A DNA stretch of 64,000 nt from Fibrobacteria bacterium AD312 (lineage in GTDB: Bacteria > Fibrobacterota > Fibrobacteria > Fibrobacterales > Fibrobacteraceae), in NCBI GenBank assembly GCA_001462345.1, contig LIUM01000040.1:103832-167831 (forward strand), written 5' to 3'. A program made the translations under genes and the position numbers. Below, in pieces: positions 45,001 to 54,076 of this stretch. Below the pieces are notes generated by a model. That model ran no database searches. It had not been told where the DNA came from and saw nothing but the letters and a program-made list of their open reading frames with translations. Within the stretch, counting starts at the first letter, position 1. Each line of letters starts with the position of its first letter.

Positions 45001-45527
45001 TTGTTGGATGTGTTATAGGATATGATGTAGTACATTATTTTGATGGTAGTTATTTATCCAACTATTATGACAAAGAGATGTGCTCTGTGGGTGGAATAAA
45101 TGGCGCAGATAGTGTTGGTAATGCCGAAGGCAAACTCACTTCTGAAATGATGGGCTCTTCTTTAAAAACAGGTGAAACGGCTGATGGCTTTACTGAGGAT
45201 CATTGGATCTTTACTAAAGATATGTATCCTCGCTTAAAAGCGTTTGTAGAAAATCCAGTATCCATTAAAAACATAAAAGCAAACTCAAAACTCACATTCT
45301 CCATTTATCCAAACCCTGCTGTAGATTACATTCAGATAAGAGGCGATTTTGCAGAAGGCTCAAAGCTCTTGATATATGATTTTATTGGTCGAATAGTAAA
45401 GCAACAAGAGCTCACTCCTCATAGTTCTACATTGATACCGGTACTCGATTTATCCAGAGGAAACTACTTTGTGAAAGTAGTACAGCGAAATGGAGTCGTG
45501 CGAACAGCGAAGCTAGTGAAGAAGTAA
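42021..45527 (+). CDS. Large secreted GLUG-repeat protein
   Basis: A 1168-residue exported protein. Signal peptide at 1-24 (ending PAMAQ). Three related modules of about 300-350 residues follow, each opening with a leucine-rich LKLTTDLDL-type strand and containing GLUG-like repeats (GGVVG, GGLAG, GGVAG and similar every 25-30 residues) and ending YYDKxMxxxGG...AEGKLTSEM. Ig-like BIG2 linkers lie between them. A C-terminal sorting-type domain (FSIYPNPAVDYIQIRG, SRGNYFVKVVQRNG) suggests type IX-like secretion to the cell surface. Probably an adhesin or cell-surface protein. Its 3' end is duplicated in decayed form at 35168. Confidence 0.85.
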   Translation: MITKKIRVCVLLFLLLIFTLPAMAQTYSGGNGTEKSPYLISTVADLQALATAVNDGKDYTDFYFKLTTDLDLKSVCYKVDGTPENDKSWIPIGESNYFYGFFDGAGYSISNLYINAPNRGYLGLFSFIGIQAIVKNLSLVNVDIKGYAYIGGLAGTANSASIQNCFVSGRISGHAIIGGVLGESYGSIVENSINTASISGFTSVGGVVGDNTYGNMEYSINTGSVRGSISVGGLAGDGYSDSFLFCYYDKQMAPVGGFKGKEEEGSAEGKLTSEMTNGSLFGTNSNWSEASGRYPIPKVLDNNQTAKIASLLILLSNSEAVDNVKTNFSVSKVEGITWSVSGEASIDENNNVTLIADKIGDIELTAKDASSNVIKTVPLVVQNTPSTALEISSVNDLILFREAINNNGTYKNVKINNAGKGLFFKLTADLDLSSVCSPSVNGKEENWIPIGKWIKDLSSSFKGSFDGAGHSISHLYINLSDSDNQGLFGVIDAQGEVKNLSLINVDINADSYIGSIVGINYGLIQNCSSNGIIKGKNTNIGGVVGANRGSIKNVYSSGTFKGNDEVGGVAGSNTGVIQNALNTGSVKGSVRYLGCIVGDGNYQGSISNSYYDKQMCILGGVEGSDILNSAEGKLTSEITSGLFFSNNTDWSEESARYPIPKGLENNDAAILAATPIFFNFINSDLYENSYTVKSNFTLGNASGVTWTSSNTAFAEIKSKEVSLKKEGTTVLTASKGSATKTINLTSAFTINSLEDFLAFRDALLSNSNPFKEVTLIENAFGLYFTLTTDIDLKGINWNETKEQGVYFSGILDGAGHSIKNLYINGANSNSEGLFYAISTGGVIKNLNLVDVDIIGLSDNVGGFAGKLSRGVIENCIISGKINGKVLVGGIVGFNNFGSIKNCTNNSHVSGSRSIGGIAGGTYGSISNSVNTGDVKGDTTVGGLAGYSMDTIQYAINSGTVSGLERIGGVVGYADRFSFTEYTINHGSVIGEDRFVGCVIGYDVVHYFDGSYLSNYYDKEMCSVGGINGADSVGNAEGKLTSEMMGSSLKTGETADGFTEDHWIFTKDMYPRLKAFVENPVSIKNIKANSKLTFSIYPNPAVDYIQIRGDFAEGSKLLIYDFIGRIVKQQELTPHSSTLIPVLDLSRGNYFVKVVQRNGVVRTAKLVKK

Positions 45528-45713
45528 AGTAATTTTGTAAACTTCAAATCAGTCCTAAGAATGGGTAGCTGACGATTTTATGATTTCTTTGTGTTTCAAT
45601 TTAGCTTTTGTTTTTTTCAACTAAGGAATCAATTTTTTCTGTCTTAAATTTTTAAGCCACTTCAGCTGCATAATGAATTTGTGAAAAAACTCATTTAGCT
45701 TTGAAAAAACATT
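45528..45713. other. Region after the GLUG gene
   Basis: The first 47 bp match the duplicated copy at 35319-35365. No terminator hairpin was seen for either converging gene. Confidence 0.4.
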
Positions 45714-46796
45714 TCAACCCAAGGATTTCAAAAGCCCTAAATCGTTCAATACTTGTTTAGTAAATAATTCTCTTCCTTTGGCATTTAAAAGGAATGAGTT
45801 AAAATATAAAGAATAATCAGTAAATCGTTCGTCATCGAAATAATCGAGTACTTTCAAGCCCTTTTCATCTTGGGCCTTTTTGAGCATTGCATATAATGTT
45901 TTTTGACGAAAATCAGCGGGAATGGCTTCTGACAATTGCCTCGTGACAGGAGGAATAATCACAATTGGTGTTAAAGATCGTTCTGTACAGAAATCAACTA
46001 TTTCGCAAAGGAGATCGTTGTTGAAATCAATGGAATTTTGATTTGTTGAAGATAATGCGTCCGATAAATTTCTTAAAGAAAATTCTTTTTTCCAACTTTC
46101 AATTCTATTTGCAGCATCATTTTCTAATTGAACTTTGTTCATGGGGTTGAAAAGTTTTAATGCAAAGTTTCTTTTTAAAAAATCATTCTTTAAAATTCCC
46201 TTAAGAGACGTGTACGGATTTTTTATTACCGTTAATAAAGGAAACTCAACTTCACGTTTCATGCTTTGAAATATGGTTTCTGAAAAATGAGGATTTAATA
46301 TAGGGTGAAGAAAATAGTGACATTTTCTAAAATGGTTTATATCCGCATAGTCTTCTACAAAACCACTAAATGGGCAAAGAGGGAATAAAACACAGCCACC
46401 TTCTTTAATGTAAGAATGATAGTTTTTAAGGATTCTAAAATCGTCCGATAGAGGTTGAGGGGCGACAGCCCAGTTGGCTCCTAATACAGATATTTTCGAA
46501 TAATCAAAGGCGTATTTTCCTTGGGAACTACCCAGGTTGACAACTTGCGTATTGAATTTCTGTTTTTTAAATTTTACACAATCCCCATATATAGAATCGT
46601 ACCATTTCGTCTTTTTAAGTAAAATATTGGTACAATAAAATAGGGGAACTGGGCAAGAAATACAGCAAACAACAACGGCGAGAAGTATAGGAATCCAATA
46701 GGGAAGGATTGAAAATAATGAAAGGATTGCTAATAGAAAAACCGAAATAAAGCCAGCAATAAATAACATTGCATATTTTTTAAGTTTATTTTTCAT
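45714..46796 (-). CDS. SGNH-like membrane protein of the polysaccharide operon
   Basis: Start at the ATG at 46796 (360 residues) with GGAG five bases upstream. Two membrane helices near the N-terminus (residues about 8-55). The rest is an SGNH/DltD-like fold: NLGSSQGKYAF (about 90) has the block-I GSS, and DYSLYFNSFLLNAKG near the C-terminus has the block-V position, where the usual DxxH pair is not intact (Asn instead of His). Likely a polysaccharide modification protein, possibly without esterase activity. Last gene of the operon, 8 bp after the reductase. Confidence 0.65.
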   Translation of the reverse strand: MKNKLKKYAMLFIAGFISVFLLAILSLFSILPYWIPILLAVVVCCISCPVPLFYCTNILLKKTKWYDSIYGDCVKFKKQKFNTQVVNLGSSQGKYAFDYSKISVLGANWAVAPQPLSDDFRILKNYHSYIKEGGCVLFPLCPFSGFVEDYADINHFRKCHYFLHPILNPHFSETIFQSMKREVEFPLLTVIKNPYTSLKGILKNDFLKRNFALKLFNPMNKVQLENDAANRIESWKKEFSLRNLSDALSSTNQNSIDFNNDLLCEIVDFCTERSLTPIVIIPPVTRQLSEAIPADFRQKTLYAMLKKAQDEKGLKVLDYFDDERFTDYSLYFNSFLLNAKGRELFTKQVLNDLGLLKSLG

Positions 46797-46804
46797 GTGT
46801 TCTC

Positions 46805-47695
46805 CTAATACCCTGGGCAATAAATAGATTCTGGTAGATATTGAAAGTTTTCGTTTAAGCTAGATATTAAATCAATATCATTTTTTTCTATAGAAAAATC
46901 AAGTTGAATGTTTTGTGCTAAACGTAAAGATGAACTGGATTTTGGAATTGGTACAAGTCCTTGATCAATATCCCATCGTAAAATCAATTGTGCTAAGGAA
47001 CATTTATATTTTAGACACAATTCTTGCAATATTAGATTATCTCTTATTTTAGAATATTTTAATGGCATTAAGGGGGAGTAAACTTCTATAAGAATATTTT
47101 TTTGTTTACAATAATTTTGTTGTGCCGCTCTTGTATTTATAGGACTGATATTGATTTGATTAATTGCAGGTACAATGGTTGCCTCTTTTAATACCCGTTC
47201 AAAATGCCGTTCTCTGAAATTTGAAACCCCTATGGCACGTATAATACCCTCTTTATAAATTTTTTCTAAAGAATACCAAATTTCGGGTAAAAAATCAGGA
47301 TAGGGCCAGTGTATTAAAACAACATCCAGATAATCAGTCTTGAATAGTCTTAAAGAATTTTCAATTTGAGCCTTTACGGTTTCATAAATAGGTTTTTCTT
47401 CGCCTTTAAAACGGCGGTAGAATAACTGACCATCACCAATTCCATAGCGTAATTTTTCACCAACTTTAGTGGTTAAAAAAAGGTCTGCTCTAGATACACC
47501 CGTTTGTTTATAAATCTCTTGAAGCGCTACTCCAAAAGAATCCTCATTACCATAAGAGTGCGCTGTATCAAAAAGTCGATACCCACTTTTGACAGCGGAA
47601 CACATTGCTTCGGTTAGGGCTGTCCCTTGTAAAGGATATGTTCCCATTCCTATAGAAGGAATGGTTAATCCATTATTTAAGAGTTTTCCTTGCAT
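46805..47695 (-). CDS. Aldo/keto reductase
   Basis: A 296-residue NADPH-dependent oxidoreductase with the family tetrad visible: Asp in LFDTAHSYGNE, Tyr of the same motif, Lys in LTTKVG, and His in LIHWPY; GVSNF near 160 and IPKSSSS near 245 complete the cofactor site. Its start overlaps the flippase gene by 23 bp, so it is translationally coupled into the polysaccharide operon. Its substrate may be a sugar nucleotide or a keto-sugar precursor, but this is not shown. Confidence 0.88.
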   Translation of the reverse strand: MQGKLLNNGLTIPSIGMGTYPLQGTALTEAMCSAVKSGYRLFDTAHSYGNEDSFGVALQEIYKQTGVSRADLFLTTKVGEKLRYGIGDGQLFYRRFKGEEKPIYETVKAQIENSLRLFKTDYLDVVLIHWPYPDFLPEIWYSLEKIYKEGIIRAIGVSNFRERHFERVLKEATIVPAINQINISPINTRAAQQNYCKQKNILIEVYSPLMPLKYSKIRDNLILQELCLKYKCSLAQLILRWDIDQGLVPIPKSSSSLRLAQNIQLDFSIEKNDIDLISSLNENFQYLPESIYCPGY

Positions 47696-49211
47696 TTAAA
47701 AAGTTCCTTGTTTTTAGTTTAATCTTATCTCGTGTATTGGAGTTTAAGATGATTATATAAGAACAAATCCCTAGAACTATCCAAGAAGTACAAACAACAA
47801 TAAAGAGTCGTAATAGAGATGAAGAAAAAAAGTGAGGAATAAAATAAATTACACTAAATGAAATTAAGAGCAGAAATATAGAAGGAATATAGACTTCAAT
47901 AAAATAACTTTTAAGGGAAATAGGTAAAAGTCTTTTTAAATTTAGTAAGTCTACCCATTGGACTATAAATGTAATTGCAAATGTAACTCCGAATACAGAA
48001 ATAGGAGAAAAATTCATTTTTAAAAAGAGATAAGCAATGGGAAGTGTTGAGATTAGTAAAGAACCGCATAATATGTTTGCTAGACGAATGTTTCCTGTGG
48101 CGTGTAAAGCGGCTATGAATGGATTTCTTAATACATTGATTAAAGAAATTATTAACATAATTCGGCAGAATATAACAGCAAATTCAGGAACATTTACGAG
48201 CCATAAACGCAAAATATATTCCATTTCCACAAAAATAGGCAATGTGAAAAATAAGGATAGAGCGAATCCGTATTTAGCTACTTGGTAAACCAACTTTAGC
48301 ATTTCATTAGTTTTCCCTTCTGCATAAGATTTTATAATTTGCGGACGAGATGCCATCATGAAATTAGTACTGAATTGACCTATTGCCGATTGAACTTGAA
48401 CTGAAATAGCCCTGGAAGCGTTTACTGCAGGTCCAAAAAACATGTTCAGTAATATATTCAAGCCTTGTCCTTGGGCTATGACTGAAAAGCCTCCGAGGAG
48501 ATCCCATCCAGCATAGCTAAAGAGTTTTTTGTATAAGGCTTTGTCCCAAAAAAAGTGGTAGGTACATTCTTCAAAATGGCGATTACAATATATTCGGTAG
48601 CTTAAAGTAATTAGAATGGTAATAACTAAAATCATAATGCTATAAAGAATTAATCGGTCAAAAGAAACAATAAACTGTAAAACGATAACAACGATTAGTT
48701 TTAAAATAGTTTCACCTATACTCAAGTAAGCAAAAGCATTCATTTTTTCGTGGGCGATAATGCACGCATTATATGGGAGCTGAGTCATGGTCAGCATGGC
48801 AGTCATTATGGAAAATTGATATACCCATAGCGAAGCATGAAATCTCTCTGGTGGTATGACTAATTTATTGTATACTAAATACAGGCCTATAGTTTCGGCT
48901 AAAATAAGGATAAGAAGGGCCATAAAGACATGGTTCGTCAATGAGGCGCTGAAAACTCGGTTGATTTCTTTCTGTTCTCCTTTACCCAAAGCAAAAGTGA
49001 GAAAACGAGATGTAGATCCCGCCAAGGTGCTGTTCAAAAAAGAAAATAAAACAACAACACCGCCAATAACACTGTAGAGTCCATAGTCATCAATTCCAAG
49101 CACTCGAAGTAATACTCGCGAAGTGTAAAGAGCAATAGCCATGTTTAAGGCCATTCGAATATAAAGAAAAATTGTATTCTTAGCTATTCTTTTTTTATTG
49201 ATAGAGGGCAT
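47673..49211 (-). CDS. Wzx-type polysaccharide flippase
   Basis: A 512-residue integral membrane protein with about 12-14 helices of the MOP/MATE superfamily (oligosaccharide flippase group). It begins NTIFLYIRMALNMAIALYTSRVLLRVLG, with the typical VLGIDDYGLYSVIGG and TLAGSTSRFLTFALGKG. It should flip lipid-linked repeat units across the inner membrane for the Wzy polymerase encoded at 54077. Located in the middle of the operon. Confidence 0.9.
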   Translation of the reverse strand: MPSINKKRIAKNTIFLYIRMALNMAIALYTSRVLLRVLGIDDYGLYSVIGGVVVLFSFLNSTLAGSTSRFLTFALGKGEQKEINRVFSASLTNHVFMALLILILAETIGLYLVYNKLVIPPERFHASLWVYQFSIMTAMLTMTQLPYNACIIAHEKMNAFAYLSIGETILKLIVVIVLQFIVSFDRLILYSIMILVITILITLSYRIYCNRHFEECTYHFFWDKALYKKLFSYAGWDLLGGFSVIAQGQGLNILLNMFFGPAVNASRAISVQVQSAIGQFSTNFMMASRPQIIKSYAEGKTNEMLKLVYQVAKYGFALSLFFTLPIFVEMEYILRLWLVNVPEFAVIFCRIMLIISLINVLRNPFIAALHATGNIRLANILCGSLLISTLPIAYLFLKMNFSPISVFGVTFAITFIVQWVDLLNLKRLLPISLKSYFIEVYIPSIFLLLISFSVIYFIPHFFSSSLLRLFIVVCTSWIVLGICSYIIILNSNTRDKIKLKTRNFLNARKTLK

Positions 49212-49217
49212 TTTGAA

Positions 49218-51017
49218 TTACGAAATCCAGTCTACATTTTTCTGAACAGTTCGAGCCGGATCACCCATAACTACAGCGTTGGGTTTAACATTTGCAGCAA
49301 CCCAAGCTCCAGCCCCAATAATGGCTCCATCACCGATAGTCACCCCCTTCATAATCATAGCCCCGTGACCAATCCACACATGGTTTCCAATTACTACGGG
49401 AGCCGTAGTTTTAAAGCCAGGAGCAAGAACATGATGTCCACCATCGTTGTCTCGAATTACAGTATCTCTAGAAATTAGACAGCCGTCTCCAATAGAAATA
49501 GAATTCATACAAATTATCTGTACATTTTTGTTGATACTAGCACTTCCAATTTTTAGTTTTGCGTTTTTAAATATTTGAAAATCAGCTCCATAATAAACGG
49601 TAGTATTGCCAACTTCTAAGGAACTATTTTTCTCAAGAAGCAAGCCACTTTCAATATGGCTTTTTCTATTTCTTTTGTATCCAAATTTAAATACACCATT
49701 TATATTAATTTTTGCGGAAGAGTCAATGTCTAAGGCATTTTGGGTATCTGATATAAAGAATCGTTTATGCAAAAAAGAAGCATTTGTATTTTTTCTCAAC
49801 AAAGAAATGAAAATGGTCTGCCAAAAAGATTTTGGAGATAAAAAATTCCAATTCAGGTATTGACCTATTTTATTTCTGACCTTTTTTAAAAACAAAAAAT
49901 ATTGATTTTTTTTAGGAAAATATTTTTTTGCAACTTCGTTGAATGGTTTGACATCCATATCAGCAAACATAGATTGTCTATCAATGTTTGTGGGGGGAGT
50001 TGAATTAAGTAATGCTTTATTCCCGACTACAGCTTCGGCTAAGGAATGCTCTTCAAAATCAAGAAAAGGCTTTATTTTTTCAAAAAAAAGTTGACCCTTC
50101 TCAGAATTGACAAAAACAACAGAGGTGCCCTTATTGTCATCTAACTTATTATTAGTTTTCTCTATACCCCAAAAATCACCAATTGTTAAATCAGCCGCCC
50201 GGGGAAAGCCTTTGAATTTACAATCAAAACAACTTGGACGAATAAATGCATGATCTCCTATAAAACCTCTTGTAAAATCATCATTTATTCCCTCTTGCAA
50301 ATAGGTTTTCCCATTATCAAATTCAATTTTACAAGCAAGGCTGCGCCACCCTTTTTCTTTACTTTTTGCTCGAAAATATTTAACCTTTTCCCCAAATTTA
50401 TTTTCCAATGTATGAATATGTGATTGAAAAGCTTTTGGCGAATTTATCCCAGCGCAAATAACTTCTACTAAAATAAGGTTTTCTAAATTCTTTTGAAATA
50501 CCAATTTTAAAGAAGCCATTTGACATGGTGTACCACAAATCACCACGGTTTTATTCTCTACCAGTTGTTTTTTTACATCGGCAAAAAGTTTAGTCGAGTC
50601 TGCTTGAAAATACTTGGATGTCCTTAATTTTTCAAATTCTTCAAGAGTGGCAGCTAATTTATACTCCGCTAAAAATTCTGGCGTAAAGGCAACTCCGCCT
50701 ACAATACCCCCTTCAGCAAAAACTGCATCCGCCAAAGCAGATAGTATTCCCCCAGAAGTGCTTTTAATCCGAATTTCATCTGATTTATGTTGAGCCGCAT
50801 ATACAACAGTTTTAGGGAACATGTTTTTTTTAATCATGTCGGCATTTATTACGGGGCAAACAGATTCACACAAACCGCAATTTACACAAATAGACTCATC
50901 AATTTCTGGATATAAAAATCCTTCATTATCAGCTTTATAAGTTATTGCGTTCTTAGCACAAATAAAGGCACAGGCGGCACAACCAACACATTGGGATTTC
51001 TCAACTATCTTAATCAC
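49218..51017 (-). CDS. Fusion of FrhB-type Fe-S oxidoreductase and hexapeptide acyltransferase
   Basis: A 599-residue two-part protein. The GTG start at 51017 overlaps the ACP stop (GTGA), with AGGA about 8 nt upstream; the TTG at 51038 is less likely. Residues about 8-60 hold two 4Fe-4S clusters (CVGCAACAFIC, CVNCGLCESVCPV). Residues about 75-330 are an FrhB/coenzyme-F420-hydrogenase-beta-like domain with SGGILSAL and CAGINSP. Residues about 440-599 form a left-handed beta-helix O-acyltransferase (IGNHVWIGHGAMIMKGV, IIGAGAWVAAN, GDPARTV). Related polysaccharide genes are usually separate; here they are joined in one frame. Confidence 0.85.
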   Translation of the reverse strand: MIKIVEKSQCVGCAACAFICAKNAITYKADNEGFLYPEIDESICVNCGLCESVCPVINADMIKKNMFPKTVVYAAQHKSDEIRIKSTSGGILSALADAVFAEGGIVGGVAFTPEFLAEYKLAATLEEFEKLRTSKYFQADSTKLFADVKKQLVENKTVVICGTPCQMASLKLVFQKNLENLILVEVICAGINSPKAFQSHIHTLENKFGEKVKYFRAKSKEKGWRSLACKIEFDNGKTYLQEGINDDFTRGFIGDHAFIRPSCFDCKFKGFPRAADLTIGDFWGIEKTNNKLDDNKGTSVVFVNSEKGQLFFEKIKPFLDFEEHSLAEAVVGNKALLNSTPPTNIDRQSMFADMDVKPFNEVAKKYFPKKNQYFLFLKKVRNKIGQYLNWNFLSPKSFWQTIFISLLRKNTNASFLHKRFFISDTQNALDIDSSAKININGVFKFGYKRNRKSHIESGLLLEKNSSLEVGNTTVYYGADFQIFKNAKLKIGSASINKNVQIICMNSISIGDGCLISRDTVIRDNDGGHHVLAPGFKTTAPVVIGNHVWIGHGAMIMKGVTIGDGAIIGAGAWVAANVKPNAVVMGDPARTVQKNVDWIS

Positions 51018-51247
51018 TGAATTTTTCCTATGATACAAGTAATCATATCACCAACATTTTTCCAACTGGTCATTTCTTCTGAATCGAACTTAATACCAAA
51101 TTGATGCTCAATAGCCACGATTAGTTGAATGTTGTTCAACGAATCCCAAGCATCAATGTCTACAGCAGAAGTTTGCTCTGAAATTACTAAAGAATCGTTA
51201 TCAAAAATATCACGAAAAATATTTTGCATTTGAATCATAATTTCCAT
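51014..51247 (-). CDS. Acyl carrier protein
   Basis: A 77-residue carrier protein with the phosphopantetheine site in WDSLNNIQL (Ser36). Start overlaps the FkbH stop (TAATG) and its stop overlaps the next gene's GTG. The pairing with an FkbH-like enzyme suggests it carries a glyceryl or related short acyl group for the surface polysaccharide, not fatty acids. Typical length. Confidence 0.88.
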   Translation of the reverse strand: MEIMIQMQNIFRDIFDNDSLVISEQTSAVDIDAWDSLNNIQLIVAIEHQFGIKFDSEEMTSWKNVGDMITCIIGKIQ

Positions 51248-52983
51248 TATAAATTTCCCTGATTTGCTGAAATGAATGTCTTTCTTGGTTTAAAAGTAGA
51301 TAAATCTAAATAGAACAATTTCTCATTGCTATCTTCTGTGAGCGAAAAGCCCAAAGATTTATAATGATCAGAAACTAGAGCGTTCTTGGGGGTTGGGATA
51401 TATTCACCTATAAGCTGCATAAACCCATTTTTTTTGCAGGCTGAAACCACCTGATTTAATACAAAGTTTTCCATACCCCGCTTCAACACACGACAACTCA
51501 TAAACCAATTTTCTATAAAAGCTGTTTTTTCATCTTTCTTACTGATCACAACCACAGATACAAGACCATTATCCCCAAATTTATCTTCAAGGGTAAAAGC
51601 AAAACAGAAACAATCAGGATTATCTTGAATTTTTTTTACATCTTCTTCTGAATATCGAATTGTACGTAGATTAAATTGATTTGACCGTTGAGAAAGTTGA
51701 GCTATGCGGGGAATGTTGAAGGAATTTGGTTCCTCAATTATTGATTTCATTTCTAAATTTCTTAAAAAATCCTGTTCAGAAGCAAAAGATTGCTTGAGTT
51801 CAGTACGTTTAGCTTCAACCTGGTATTGTTTAGTGCGATCTAAATCAGCATTAGAGAAAGATACGGTTTCAAATAAATTTAAGGAATATAGATATTCCAA
51901 ATACTCTGCAGGATCTTTAGGAAGTTCTGGAACAGTCAACAACGGGATTTGTTCTCGAACCACGTTTCTTTCATAAGGATTATCATCTAAAAAGACCATT
52001 GAGTCAAAACCGATATTTAAAACTTTTTGTATATAGCGGATGTTTTCGACTTTGCTATTCCAATTGGCAACGAAAATGGCAATATCTGAAAGCCTTAAAA
52101 CCATTTCCGAATGCTTTTCAAAAGGCTCTTTGGCTATTGATTCGGTATTCTTGCTACAAACAGCTAGAATAATACCCCTTTGCTGTAGTTTTTTTATCCA
52201 TTGCTGAAATTCAGTAAAGGCCTTACCTATTCCTAATCCATGACCTATTTGAATTTTTTCTATACCATCGTCTCCAATAACACCACCCCATAATGTGTTA
52301 TCTAAATCTAAAATCAAACATTTTTTTAAAGAACCTTTTATTGCTCCAATTATATCAATGGCACGAGATGCAAGAAAAGGTAATGCATCAAGGGATATTA
52401 ATAATTCTGTGGTCATATAAATGGCTGCAGGATATATATAATTTCTCCCATATTTATTTTGTATAGAAGATAAATCGCATATATGAAATAGAGGAGTACT
52501 TACAGCCAATTCCATTAAATTAAAGTTCAACTTACGTAACTGAAATAGAAAAGAAACCTCTGTTGAATTAGAGTAGTTTCCGAAAACGGAATCATCAATC
52601 TCTGGATAGTTAAAATAAATAATTTGGGTATTTAATAAGGTAGGCAAAGACTTTACAAAATTCAAACGTTCTTGAAATATTTGTATGCGTTCATTTGAAT
52701 CAGATAAACTATAGTTTTCAAGTAATTTATGTGTAGATTGAAAGACAATCACAAAATCAGGTTTGAATGAATGAAGCTCCGATGCTGGATTCATAACCTG
52801 CATTTGAATTTGGTTATAGTCGGCTTCAAAAATATTTAAGGAAAAACCTCTTTCAATAGCCATACCCTGTAAAGCTACGCTCAAAAATTGAGTTGCCGAG
52901 TCGCCCAGTAAGGCTACTCGATAAGAGGGCTTATTGGACATGTCCATTTTTAAATTGCGTTTCAATTCTTTAAATGTTTTCAT
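51247..52983 (-). CDS. FkbH-like HAD-IIIC enzyme
   Basis: A 578-residue protein with an N-terminal SGNH-like region (VALLGDSATQFLSVALQGM near residue 25), a HAD-IIIC domain with LILDLDNTLWGGVIGDDG (about 220-238) and FLDDNPYERN (about 340), and a C-terminal GNAT-like domain with IENWFMSCRVLKRG. FkbH-type enzymes take 1,3-bisphosphoglycerate and load a glyceryl unit on a carrier protein; the ACP gene overlaps its end. Likely supplies a glycerate-type substituent. The combination inside a polysaccharide operon is unusual but known. Confidence 0.87.
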   Translation of the reverse strand: MKTFKELKRNLKMDMSNKPSYRVALLGDSATQFLSVALQGMAIERGFSLNIFEADYNQIQMQVMNPASELHSFKPDFVIVFQSTHKLLENYSLSDSNERIQIFQERLNFVKSLPTLLNTQIIYFNYPEIDDSVFGNYSNSTEVSFLFQLRKLNFNLMELAVSTPLFHICDLSSIQNKYGRNYIYPAAIYMTTELLISLDALPFLASRAIDIIGAIKGSLKKCLILDLDNTLWGGVIGDDGIEKIQIGHGLGIGKAFTEFQQWIKKLQQRGIILAVCSKNTESIAKEPFEKHSEMVLRLSDIAIFVANWNSKVENIRYIQKVLNIGFDSMVFLDDNPYERNVVREQIPLLTVPELPKDPAEYLEYLYSLNLFETVSFSNADLDRTKQYQVEAKRTELKQSFASEQDFLRNLEMKSIIEEPNSFNIPRIAQLSQRSNQFNLRTIRYSEEDVKKIQDNPDCFCFAFTLEDKFGDNGLVSVVVISKKDEKTAFIENWFMSCRVLKRGMENFVLNQVVSACKKNGFMQLIGEYIPTPKNALVSDHYKSLGFSLTEDSNEKLFYLDLSTFKPRKTFISANQGNL

Positions 52984-53025
52984 AATTCATTTTCGAATAA
53001 AAAAATTAAATGTCTGGCAGAAAAT

Positions 53026-54072
53026 TCATCCTTCCAAAGCGTTCTTTAACCAATTTGCAGAATATGTTCGCCATTCTTCTAAAATAACATCTACATAATC
53101 CCAATCTATAGGCAAATTTAGTTTTTCTAAAACTTGTTCTGTGGATTCTTCACAAGATAAACAACGATATTCAAGGCTTGTTTTACCTAATAGTGTAGCA
53201 AAGCGTTCATTCATGCCCTTGCCCGTTGATTGGTTTGGTATCACAAGGAATGGTTTATGAAATAATATACAGAATACAGCACAATGGAATGAATCAGTAA
53301 CGACAAATTTAGCGTTGTCTATATAAGAGAGCCAATCAGTAACAGAAACAAGAGTTTTTCTTTTTTGTAAATCAACAGTAATCACTTTATTAGGAAAAAT
53401 CTCTTGGACCGCTTTTGGAATTTGTTCTCTAATTTTATACACAAAAGCATATTCTTCTTTATAAACTTTAGTAGCTGGGAATTGTTCTTTATAAAAGTCC
53501 CCTTTATGTAATATCGTAGGGTCGCAAACGCAAACTACGTTTTTTAATCCTAGCGAAGTCAAATAAGGAACGGAAGATTCTTCTCGAACACTAATGGCAT
53601 CAAAACGTTTAAGCATCGGGAGAACAAGTTGTTCAAAGTCTTTTGGCCATTGTTTCATGCCTAAAGAGGCTGCATAAGAAATACGTTTACAAGAGTCAGG
53701 AGTGAAATTGAGAAAATATTCATTAGTTAAATTTTGAATACATTTTGGATTCCATATTTGATCAGAACCAGCAATAAAAACAATCTCTTTATCTGATTCT
53801 CTTTTGTTACATATATCAGTATTTAATTGGGCTAAGGTTATATTTTTATTCTCTGGAAAAGTTGATATATATTTTTTCGAACGATGTATTCCAATAAATT
53901 TTCTAAATATTAAGGGATATTTTTCTGCTTTTTTACCTACAAAAAAAGACCATTTCGGAATAAAATCAATAATTCTTGAATTGATTTTATTTTGTAATGC
54001 AAAAGCCTGTAGAAAAGCGCCGTAATTTTTTGAATAATGAAAAGTTAAGGTGTATTTTTTTAATTCATTCAT
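53026..54072 (-). CDS. Polysaccharide pyruvyl transferase family protein
   Basis: A 348-residue protein of the WcaK/CsaB family (pyruvyl or related transferase). It opens TLTFHYSKNYGAFLQAFALQNKI, with GSDQIWNPKCI (about 105-115), ISYAASLGMKQWP, RFDAISVREESSVPYL, and FVVTDSFHCAVFCILFHKPFLVIPN, the strongest family motif. Probably adds a ketal pyruvate to a sugar, though members have other roles. Second to fourth gene from the middle of the operon, 4 bp after the polymerase gene. Confidence 0.87.
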   Translation of the reverse strand: MNELKKYTLTFHYSKNYGAFLQAFALQNKINSRIIDFIPKWSFFVGKKAEKYPLIFRKFIGIHRSKKYISTFPENKNITLAQLNTDICNKRESDKEIVFIAGSDQIWNPKCIQNLTNEYFLNFTPDSCKRISYAASLGMKQWPKDFEQLVLPMLKRFDAISVREESSVPYLTSLGLKNVVCVCDPTILHKGDFYKEQFPATKVYKEEYAFVYKIREQIPKAVQEIFPNKVITVDLQKRKTLVSVTDWLSYIDNAKFVVTDSFHCAVFCILFHKPFLVIPNQSTGKGMNERFATLLGKTSLEYRCLSCEESTEQVLEKLNLPIDWDYVDVILEEWRTYSANWLKNALEG

Positions 54073-54076
54073 ATTA

